Below are positions 9,995 to 19,239 of a stretch of 27,526 nt of DNA, piece after piece. Within the stretch, counting starts at the first letter, position 1; the number at the start of each line of letters is the position of its first letter. Below the pieces are notes generated by a model. It was not told the origin of the DNA. It searched no databases and saw only the letters and a list, made by a program, of their open reading frames with translations. A program made the translations under genes and the position numbers. The stretch is from contig NW_025955437.1 in NCBI RefSeq assembly GCF_022376445.1, forward strand, positions 1-27,526. The letters run 5' to 3'. The DNA comes from Fomitopsis serialis (taxonomy: Eukaryota; Basidiomycota; Agaricomycetes; Polyporales; Fomitopsidaceae).

Positions 9995-10446
9995 CTGTTG
10001 TGTAGTGTAGGGCGCGCATGTATGTACCATGGACAGGGGATAATGGAGGGCGGGCCGGGAGGCGCCGGGGGTGGCTGAAAAGGTTGCCTTGACCACGGAC
10101 AGCAGTGTGCACGCATCTCCCGCTGAGCAGATCCGAACTGCAAGCCCTCTCTCGGTCGCTGCGACCGCTGCCACTCGCTCTCATTCATTCCGTTCGTGCC
10201 CCCGGGGTCTCCTGCCGGCCTTCTTCTACTTCCTCCGCGCATTTCCGCCGCTGGTCAAGGCGGGCGGCCTCATCAGCAGCATCACCATCTCCCCCTGCCC
10301 CCGCCCCGCTGGCCACGCGTGAATACTAATACGCATCCCCACTCTCCTTTGCTCACCACGGCTGGCCCGCCTTTCAATTTTCGTCCCCGCAAGCCCGCGA
10401 CGCCGCCCCTCCTTTCCCCCAACTTTATCCAGCATTCCTTATCTTT
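9995..10446. other. PPN1 3' flank and RFX gene promoter/leader
   Basis: This is a tandem plus-strand gap of 452 bp. The second half is strongly C/T-rich, as in many fungal promoters and leaders, and ends in CCTTATCTTT directly before the ATG. No TATA box or other site was identified. Confidence 0.5.
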
Positions 10447-13426
10447 ATGGCCGCTGTCAATCTCCAGCTTATGGCCAACGTCCCCTTCGACCTCATACCC
10501 AACCCCGGCTACCACTCCCGCTCAAACTCGGTCTCCTCCAACTCCTCCGCCAACTCCCCCGGCTCCCGCCCCACGTCTTCTCAGGGGGCCCTATTGCGCA
10601 CATCGGCAATGATGCCGCCGTCCTCCGAAGACCTCTACCGCGCTTCTTTCCATACCACCAACTCGTTCGCAGGTGATCACACCCGCAACCCCTCAGACGC
10701 GTCCCACTCCTCTGCCTACTCCCTCGGCTCAGACATCATCACCCCGGGCGATTCCCCGCCGAACCACAACCTCTCCAACCCGTCCCTCAAGTCGCATCTC
10801 CGCCCCACGCACATCCGCGCCCGCGTCGCGGCCTCACCCTATCCCCGCGATACCGAGAGCGTGCACTCGTCCTCGAGCGAGACGGAAGACATCTCTCTTT
10901 ACCTCGGTTCGACGGGTAACGACTACCTTCCGATGTTTGGAGGGCAGCATATGATGGGGCACGGCGAGGGCGTGCACTCCACCGGTGCGTTCGGTCGCAT
11001 GACACTCAGCCCTGACCACGCCCTGGAGAAGCTCGCTGCCAACGTACGGGCAGCGACGACAACGAGTGCGTCGGACCGGGCGAAGCAGATATTCGTGCAG
11101 GCATGGTAAGTCCCCCTTTTCCATGCCCTTCCACGAGACTCGAACCCATCACCGCAGGTTAACCGCCAACTACGCCCCGTACCCGGACGGGAATGTCCCT
11201 CGCCAAGGGTTATACTTTTCGTACCGGCGAGTCTGTGACCAGTACGGTATTCCACATATCAACACCGCCACGCTTGGAAAGGCCATCAGGCTGTGTTTCC
11301 CCACTATCAAAACGAGACGGCTGGGCGTTCGAGGGAACAGTAAATATCATTGTACGTCTTTGGCCTGATCATGCTTCAGTCAACAAGGCCCAGACAGGGC
11401 CCCTGATTGCCGCTCCCCTTGTCAGATTGCGGCATCCGGCCAGCCACATCGGCGGAGGCTGAGTTTATGCAAGATTACATCCGCAAGTCGAACAACACCG
11501 CGGCGCAGGCGGCCGTCAATGCTGCTCGCGCGTCGACTGAGGGAGTAGAGGGTCTGAACAGAGGTGATTCAGATGGAGAAGATGATGAAGATTCAGAGCC
11601 CAGCTCGGGCCAGGTCTCCAAGCGGAACTCACTGCAGCTGGCGAACGGCGTGAAGAACCCGCAACTGTTCGCAGATGAGAAGACGCCCACGGCGAGCAGC
11701 CTGCTCGCGATGGCACAGGCCTCGCAGCGACCACCAACGAGCTCGTTCCCGCCACAAGCCTCGATCCGGCGGCACGCCGGCCAACCCGAGCCGGCGCTCG
11801 GCGTTCCGTCACAGTCGCCTGTGGGCGAAGTGAGCAACCCGCTCACCCTTGTGGCGTCGACGTCGATATCGGTTCGACAGTTACCTCAGTTCCCCTCCAT
11901 CGAGGAGGCTGTCGGCGGGTCCTCGAACTCGCCGCACAGCATCGCCGCAAGGGAGGTGTGGCGCTGGTTCCAAGATCACCTCGACGCGCTGCTGGAGAGC
12001 GTTAGGGCGTATCGTTTCGACCAGTTCGAGTTGCATGTGCGGACGTTCTGGTCGAACCTGAATGGGAGCCACAGAGAGATTGTGCATGCCCCCGCCGTAG
12101 CGGGCTTGATGGCTAGGGCCGACGCGATCGTCTACGATGTAAGGCGTTCCGCGGGCTTCGTGGTGGGCGTGACGGAGCTGACGCGGGTTGTGTAGGAAAT
12201 TCTGGAACAGCTGCGCTCCCAAATGCTCTCGCTGATCCCGGCGGCGTCCCTCGGTGGTCTGCGACAGCTTGCGAATAAGATGGAGAAGATCCTTTTGGTG
12301 GCGTTGGAGGGCTATGGGAACACGTTCGTCGAGCCCAAGGTTGAGCTTGGAGCGCGCTTCGGGCATCTAGTTTGTGCGTGTTTCAGCCCTCTCTCGTCGT
12401 TTCGATGTCCTGATGCACGGCTGTTCCCAGTGCGCTTCCTAGACATCTACCAAGTGACCCAAGCTTTGACCACCGTGCTCACGAACCCGAAGCAGGTAGC
12501 CGAGATGCGGCGGTCGTGGAGCAAGGTTGACTTTGAGTCCGTCCGTAATCAGTCCGCGCTAGTCTGCAACTGCCGGCATGAGGACCTCGTACATCTGCTG
12601 GAGGTTGAGTTCGTCTCACTCTTAGATGGGCTTCTCAAGAGCAACAACCCGGTGCCTGACGTAATGTCGTGGGCGGATAAGTGTTGCGAGCGCTTAATGG
12701 GTTCGAGAAGCGGCGAGCAGGAACGGGGGACGATGAGCTCAAGAAGTGTGCTGATACGCTGGGGATACGTGACCAGTCAGGTTATGAGGGATTTGGTATG
12801 TCGTTACCGTCGCTCGGTGACCAGACATTGACGGTTAACCCCCGTCGTCCAGACGATTCGGAGTGACCCTGCGTTCGGCGCCTTCCAGATCCTCAAGCTG
12901 TTCCTTGAGTAGGTGTCTCAGTAACTCTGTGTCGCAAGCTACCGTTGTTGACATGCCTTGCAGCGACTGGATTGCTCTCAATGTGCTTAGGAGCGTCGCC
13001 CTGTCGACAAACTCGGTGGCAGCCTCGGTCGAGCCCGTCATGCAGCAGAACTTCTTCACCATGTCCCCCGAGATGGCTGGACAGGAGAACTTCGGGCATC
13101 ATCTCGAGGCCCACCACCCTGTCATGGCGCACACTCCGACGACGTCGAGCATGCTCGCCGCGCTGCAGCAAGACAGTTTCGCGTCAGGCTCGCTCGACCC
13201 GTCCTCGAACACGTTCGGCGCAGACGCCTTCTCATCACTGTCGTACATGGACACCTCGTCGTCGCATGACGACCCGATGCCCGTCCACCCATCCCTCTCG
13301 TTCCCCGACTATGTGTCAGGCTCTGGCAGTTTCGACCCCGCATACACTCCGGAGCACATCGGTCTCCACAGCGCCTCAGCAACGCCCCCTCCAGCAGCGA
13401 CCCAGAGAACTCCCCGGAACCTGTGA
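10447..13426 (+). CDS. RFX-family winged-helix transcription factor
   Basis: Seven exons: 10447-11105, 11158-11351, 11426-12138, 12196-12373, 12431-12795, 12853-12908 and 12964-13426. They give 875 aa in one frame. Residues 1-200 are Ser/Pro/Thr-rich and low in complexity. The RFX DNA-binding domain spans about 220-288, from WLTANYAPYPDGNVPRQ through YGIPHINTATLGKAIR to RRLGVRGNSKYHYCGIR. Exons 3-6 carry the conserved central RFX region (REVWRWFQDHLDALLE, NPKQVAEMRRSWSKVDFESV, FQILKLFLDDW). The C-terminus is again Ser/Pro-rich. Fungal members (Crt1/Sak1 type) bind X-box sites and in yeast repress DNA-damage genes such as ribonucleotide reductase; the target genes here are unknown. The start is the first in-frame ATG, followed by another at 10471. 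The gene is convergent with BFR1. Confidence 0.93.
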
Positions 13427-13773
13427 AAACAGAGAATCCCCTTTAATATTGCGCCCCCTCGCAGTGATATCAAGGACGCCTACCTTATCGCTCCCTAATA
13501 GCTTCAGTGCTCTGCTTTCATGCGGTTTGTTAATTATTGTTGACTACTTGGCTCCCGTGCTGTATTCCCCCTGTTGCTCCCTGCCCTGACACTGCTCTCA
13601 CCTGTCGTACTCCAGCAATGTATCTCCATGGTCTACGGGTGAATGGAGTGTCTCTATAATAATACGATACCAGTACTCTGAATATCTCATCAAAGGCGGT
13701 GTATGGGTAGTAGATTGGGTGAATATACACGGAATCGACAAATGCAGTAAGTCCAAGCCGTGCTCAACGATCG
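13427..13773. other. Convergent 3' flanks of RFX and BFR1
   Basis: This 347-bp gap separates two stop codons facing each other. It is AT-richer than its surroundings and includes TATAATAATACGATAC near 13654, suitable for 3'-end processing signals. No gene is seen here. Confidence 0.5.
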
Positions 13774-15607
13774 CTATGATTCATCAGCCTCACCCCTCTG
13801 CTCCTCCACGGCCTCCAGCTTGTCGACGACCGCCTCGCTGGGTACAGCTAATGACGAGATCTCCACGGTGGCCGGTGTGTGAGCGGGCTCGGCAGGACGC
13901 TCGCCGCCGCCGTTGGGAGGCGTGATGTCGTCGGACGTGGGCACGTCGACCTTCTCCGACTTGCCGATGAGCTGCTTGATTCGCGCCTCCGCCTTCTGCT
14001 TGTTCTCGGCCGTGACACGCGCCTGGTTCTCCAGGAACCATGCCTTCTTCGCGTTTAGGTCCTCGATGACACGGGGCACGTCGGCGGACGATGTAGGTGG
14101 CGCAATTGAGAAGGAGAGGAGCGCCGAGAGCGTGGCGAGGGGGAGGTGCAGCTGGCCCTGGCTGCCAGACGCGTCGCTGGCGTTGGCGTTGTTGCTTTCC
14201 GCCGGCGCAGGCTTGGCTTTACTCCTCTGTGCCTTTTGGCCCTTCCGAGACGCGGCGACGAAGTAGTTATCCTCGTCGTCGCCCTTCTTTTTACGGGCTA
14301 CCAAACCATCCCCTGGACCTGCATCGACCTGGCGCAGCTCGAGCTTCGGCACTCCAACGAGGTCAGCCTTGTCCTTCTCGGACGACAGAGTGGGCGCAGA
14401 CGTCTTGCCAGAGAAGTAGTCCCCCAACGTCTGGCAGTCCTCGATCTGCGCCTGAAACGCAGGCGCCTCTGCCTCCTCCCGGATCTGCTCAGCCAGCTCC
14501 TTCTTCTTGGCCTCCTCCTCCGCGGCACGCTGTGCCCGAGCGCGTTCTGCTCGACGCGCCCGCTCCTCGGTGACCTTGGCGAAGTGCTTGTCGTTGGCTT
14601 CACGGAACCGCTGTGCGGACTCCCGCTTGCGGTTATACAGCACGTCGAGCTCCGCGGACAGCTTGTTGCGCTCGTCGAACAGCTTGTTCCGGTTCGCCGC
14701 GAGGTCGTCACCCTCCTTCTTCAGTTCGTCAAGCTCAGTTTTGAGGGCGTCGTAGCGCTCCGAGGCGGCCTTCGCCTCGGGGTCGTCTAGTTGCTTCCGG
14801 AGCTCGTCGGCTATGGCACGCTCGGCTTCAATCGACTCCTGCTCTGTCTGGAAGCCTTCGACGATACGGCGGGTGCGTTTGAGTTGGCTGATCTCAGCCA
14901 AGGCACGCTTTTCGTCACCAAGCTTGAGGTTTCCGGACTCCACTTGCCTGTCGAGCAGCCTACAGGTGCACGGTAAGCATCTGGCTTGGATAGAAGAGCG
15001 ACAGTGACGTACTGAATTCGGTCGTCAACCTCATCCACGGTCCTGAATTGAGCCTTCGCCTTGGCAGCGTTCAGATCCTTGACCTAACACGCTGGAGTGA
15101 GCAATCTGAATGCAGAACACGTAGGGTATGACATACCTTCTTCTGCACGCCGTCCTGAATGGCCTTCAGCTGTTCAAAGATCTTGGTACGGGATGTCTTG
15201 CCCGTTGACTGCTGGTCACGGATGCCTTCCAACTCAGCACGAAGAGCGTTCCTCTTGTCATTGTTACCGCCCGGCTTGGTAGCGATGTTAATCTTCTCCC
15301 TCACAGCGGACTGTCCAATGTAAGCAGCTAAGTGAGACCTAGCATACGGACGCCCAGTAACGCGACATACCACTTTGACCTGGAGGGCGTCAATCTGAGC
15401 CTTGACTTGCTCCTGCTCCTTCTCATAGGTGGCCTTGTCTGGCTTGCCTGGTCCATACGTAGCGAATTCGAAGGGAATCTCCACCGGAGTCGCGGGCGCA
15501 GGACTGGTGCTGCCGTTCGCAGACTTCCCGTCAACGGTCAGTGTAGCAGACTTGGTCTTCTTGCTCGTGCCGTGAGCGGGGGCGTTCTTGGACTTTGCTG
15601 CGGCCAT
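13774..15607 (-). CDS. BFR1: Bfr1-like coiled-coil mRNP protein
   Basis: Four minus-strand exons: 15607-15371, 15310-15137, 15083-15013 and 14959-13774. Introns are 60, 53 and 53 nt. The product is 555 aa. The N-terminus is Lys/Ala/Ser-rich, then IPFEFATYGPGKPDKATYEKEQ opens a long, highly charged region. This region (about 60-330) is mostly coiled coil, with many E/K/R/A heptads such as ERARRAERARAQRAAEEEAKKK. Typical family pieces are NNDKRNALRAELEGIRDQQ, DEVDDRI and FREANDKHFAKV. The tail contains Ser/Pro-rich linkers and a short helical segment (KKAWFLENQARVTAENKQKAE). In yeast Bfr1 associates with polysomal mRNPs and affects ploidy and secretion. The start is the ATG before AAAKSKNAP. 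No frame problem was found. Confidence 0.9.
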
Positions 15608-15911
15608 ACTGACGCGAATGCGGATGTTGGCTTACCGTGGAAGTGCGGGGGCGGAAAGAGCGACGGGAGGAGACGTGGTGGCAGGTACTGGGAATTTGGA
15701 AAGCGCTGAGCAGTCGTCCTGCATCTCGATCTCCATGGCCCCCGTGACGTGGCTACAACCCGTAAACTCTGTCCAACGGATACCAGCCCGAGGCTCCGGC
15801 TCGCAGACACGGTCAGAGGTGAGGAAAAGGTAATGATACAACTCGTAGAAGCATGAATTACAGCGCAGAGCAGTACACAGGTCCGGACCAAATGGAAGCG
15901 ACACAACCCAA
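15608..15911. other. BFR1 promoter and NHP2 3' flank
   Basis: This 304-bp gap lies between two tandem minus-strand genes. It carries the BFR1 upstream region and the NHP2 3' end. I see no specific site. Confidence 0.4.
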
Positions 15912-16680
15912 TCAAAAGACGACCTTCTGGTCAAGTTTTCCAACTTCTCGACAGCACTCCTCGTACAGCTCTCGGTACTCGTCGTCCTTTTCATCACTTT
16001 CTTCGCCCTCCTTCCGCTTGGCCTTTTTCTTCGAGTCGGGACACACCATTACGCAGCTCGTCGGTCGTTTTGTAGCACTGGCGTGACCGAGCTCTTCTTT
16101 TGATGTGATGAAGACATACGGAACATTCGCATCCTCGGCGAGAACAGGCAAATGTGAGATAATGTCGATGGGGTTGATGTCCGCGGCAAGGACCAGTAGC
16201 CTGTTTGAGTTGTCAGCTTGGACTCCTCAAGGGAAGCGGAACGCTACGCACCCCTTCTCTCCCTTACGAATCCCTTTCACAACCTCCTTAACACCCCGTT
16301 TGACTTGTCGTTGTTTTTGAAAGCTGGACGGAAGATGAATTCGGTATTCATGGAAGACGGGCAAGTAGCAAGAGCCTCGTACCCTTCTTGATAGTCTTGT
16401 GCAACTTCTTCAGCAGCTTCTTTTGCGTAGAGGATGTGCTATTGGCGACAGGTCCTCCAAGGGAATGACAATCTCATCCTTCTCCTTCTTGACCTTTTTC
16501 TCGACCTAAAGCGTGTCAGTCAATTCCGAGCGGGCGTTGTGGGTTCAATCTGCTCACCTTTGCAACCTCTACATCGTCCATCTCGACATCCTCACCAACC
16601 ACTACGGACTCTTCGACCGTCTCGGTTACCTCCTTGGTCTTTCGCTTCTTGTCCTTCTTCTCGCTCTTGTCCTTTGCCAT
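15912..16680 (-). CDS. NHP2: H/ACA snoRNP protein Nhp2 (L7Ae family) with two frame slips
   Basis: Minus-strand exons are 16680-16558, 16505-16383, 16323-16252 and 16200-15912. Introns of 52, 59 and 51 nt have GTGAGC, GTACGA and GTGCGT donors. The N-terminus is Lys/Glu-rich. The L7Ae core follows: LSPIAHPL, KKLLKKLHKTIKK, VKRGVKEVVKGIRKGEKG, LLVLAADINPIDIISHLPVL, VPYVFITSKEELGHA and ATKRPTSCVMV. The protein binds H/ACA guide RNAs that direct rRNA pseudouridylation, with dyskerin, Nop10 and Gar1, in the nucleolus. The frame breaks twice. PIAHPL and KKLLKK are in different frames (about 16405-16425), and exon 3 begins out of frame before QVKRG. One added A in each of two A-runs restores the expected protein. 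Because Nhp2 is essential, sequence error is more likely than decay. The C-terminus is longer and more acidic than in yeast. Confidence 0.85.
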
Positions 16681-17519
16681 TGTAACTGTGGCCGAACCTC
16701 GGATGTCCTACCGACAGAGGAGTTTACAGTGCAAGTGGTTTTCACCGTACCGAGGAAGATGGTTATGATCACGTGTTGCGTGAGTGGGATCGAGATTCGT
16801 GTGAGTAGACGCTGGTGCAATGCAGTTCACTGGCCGATCGTCGACGTCAGGATGGGTACCGGTTCGCGTTTACTTACTTAGCTTGAAACGAGCTTGTGTC
16901 GCGACACGCGCTCGAGTGTGTCCGAGCAGGTCGTTGCACGGTATGGTAGCACCAAATCGAAATAGACAAGGCTGGAGGACACACCCGGACTCGGATGCAG
17001 TCGGTCTTTGTCGCTGCCCACTGGCACACACTCGCGGATTTCGATGACCACACGAGAACGTGCTCGCCGACCTCAGGTTACAGTACGCCGGATCGCCTAT
17101 GATGATATTGATTGTGTTTCGCACCCACGAGGTTTCGACTGCTCCAAGTCATATCATGGGGCCTCTGGATAGCCGGCGCTTCCGGGCGTAGAGCTTGAAG
17201 GACAGATCCCCGCATGGGACATTCAGCCCGGAGCCTAGCGAAGTACAACAGCATGGCTTCCTTGTAGTATCGCTTTTGGCTCAAGCTACATGGAGATGGT
17301 TGTTTCATGCCGAATGTGCTCAATGTGATCGTCATATCGCGGTAGGCAATAGTGGCGCGACGGAGTGGAAAACTGAGCACTGCATCGCTCGGCCGTTATA
17401 AGACTGGGTACGGTGTACAGAACAGCCCAGTCGAGTGGCCGCAGCGGGGTTATGTGTCCTGTCAGCACAGAGACAGGGCAATCGAGAATATTAATTCCTC
17501 TTGGTCAACGTCAGTGATA
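16681..17519. other. NHP2 upstream region and JMJD7 3' flank
   Basis: This 839-bp stretch lies between two tandem minus-strand genes. It contains no supportable coding frame. Short frames on both strands lack any family feature. It should hold the NHP2 promoter, but no TATA box or known site stands out. Confidence 0.45.
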
Positions 17520-18994
17520 CTATGTGCAGTTGCATCTAGATGATCCCTCTGTAACATGTGATGTCTGTTCTACGTAGCCATTTCCCGGAGGAGGGTCGCC
17601 CACTCCTCTGAGCAAATTGAGCCACACCCAAGATGCTCCACGACTTTCCATGTCATACCAATGGTTGACGGCAATAGTTACCTCCGACTGGCGGACGTAG
17701 TGCCACCAACCAGCCGGGAGGTACAGCGTCTCACCGGCACCAACAGTTATATGAATAGGATGCGCCTCTGGAGGAAGGGAAGTTGAGTCGGTCGGGTCGA
17801 GAACCGAGGACCAGCGGACCTCAGGTGTTGTTGGTGGTGACGGAATATGTTCCAACCGAGATGTAGCTTCTGACCGGACATAGCGAGCATGTGGGTAGCT
17901 ACGTTCTGACAATAGCAAAATTAGCATGCGTGGTCTGTCGGCTGTATGATGTTGTGAAGCGACGGACCTTGTAAACACCAGCCTTCAGTGGGCGGGAACA
18001 ATGTGAAGTGTTTCGCTCCGCGAACAACGGAGTAGATATTCTCGTATGGGTCTGGAATGAGTCATTGAGTACGCAAGTTCGAGTGCCGCCCGTCTAAGGA
18101 CCTTACCGCTGTGCACACTTGTGACACTCGCACTATTTCCTATCCATAAGTTGACTGCGTCCGGACACCTATCTGTTCATCGATGCATCGGATGAAGGTC
18201 AAATATGGGCAAATTCTGTCCACGCACCGAGTGCTTCGCTGCACCATGTTATCTCGCTAGGAACATCCTCGCGCAGCGGTTCGAACTCTGACGAGTCTGG
18301 ATCGCTTGTCGAATCGAAGTAGCGCCCAGTAAACATGTTGCCGTTCTGCGATTGGAGGTAGTACACTTCTCTGTCCGCTGAAGTTGCATCGGCTGGGTCT
18401 GGGTGTCGATACTGAGGTTATCAATCCTTCCTGTTCAGTCGTCGCCACTGTGTAGACCTACCTAAAGTGATTTTGTCCAAGAAGCTCCCTATTGTCATCT
18501 TGTCTACATGAGGCTCGGTGAAGTACAGCCGACCACCGCGATTACGGGTAATCGCGTCTGCGCGTCTAGTTGGCGAGCCAAAGATTGAGCGCAGTTATTT
18601 GTGACATTCTCGCTATTGTTCTCACCCAGTCGGGGTGACAGCGATGGATATCTCCCGGTCACCCATCCGCCGAGTGAGGTATTCGTCCGTCCAGAGAGAA
18701 ATCACACCGGGCATCTCACTAGCTATGCCAAACTCATTACACAGTGAATTCAATCATTGGGGTACTTACACACCTTTTATAAGGACAGGTCTGGAGATGT
18801 GTACTAGCCTAGAGAACTCGAGAGGTGTGGGTAGTTCGTCCAAGATATCATAGTGGGTACCATTCAGTTCTACCAAAGCCTTGAGAACACGTTGTCAGAT
18901 GTAGGATGTGCGGCATACCGTAATACTCATCTGCTACCCATCTCTGGGCCTCGCCTTGAGTCGCGTGTCCGAGGGGTTCACGGTGGTCTGTCAT
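17520..18994 (-). CDS. JMJD7-like JmjC dioxygenase (cupin fold)
   Basis: Eight minus-strand exons: 18994-18919, 18869-18774, 18722-18626, 18565-18462, 18398-18228, 18172-18107, 18051-17968 and 17905-17520. They join to 359 aa. Family markers in order are [97 protein letters not shown] and [10 protein letters not shown]. The iron ligands are H202 and D204 (HSD) and H300 (WWHY). JMJD7 enzymes are Fe(II)/2-oxoglutarate dioxygenases; the human one hydroxylates a lysine in the DRG GTPases. Intron 4 (18461-18399) must use the acceptor CACCCAG rather than the CCTCAG 13 nt upstream to keep the frame. The start MTDHREP is chosen because the sequence upstream of it is not family-like. It is divergent from ELG1. 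Confidence 0.92.
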
Positions 18995-19239
18995 GAGGTA
19001 CGGAGCCTGAGGTACTGCTAGTACAGTCACAGCAGGGCTCAGCCACAGTTGCGCCACACGCGCGATTCGCGGAGTGCCGAAACCGATCTGGATCTGATGG
19101 GACTGTTGAGACGCGTCCAATTCGCGCGACGCGTTCCGTGTTCGACTAGCCACGCCCACAGACAGCAGCTACCGCCCTCCCGGCCGTCCAAACGCGTCCA
19201 AAGTCATCAGCTAGTCGAACTGTACAGCAGGCCGGTGGA
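18995..19239. promoter_or_regulatory. Divergent JMJD7/ELG1 promoter with three ACGCGT boxes
   Basis: Only 245 bp separate the two start codons. ACGCGT, the MluI cell-cycle box bound by MBF-type factors in fungi, occurs at 19111-19116, 19129-19134 and 19192-19197, all nearer to ELG1. A perfect 11-bp inverted repeat, GTTCGACTAGC at 19140-19150 and GCTAGTCGAAC at 19210-19220, flanks the third box. ACGCGT is its own reverse complement, so it could act on both genes. G1/S control of a replication gene would be expected, but this is inference. Confidence 0.65.

Noticed and set aside
16305..16323. Alternative NHP2 acceptor that would remove one frame break
   Set aside because: ACAAG lacks a pyrimidine tract and its use would delete residues that are conserved in length before VKRG; GTCCAG is the better acceptor.
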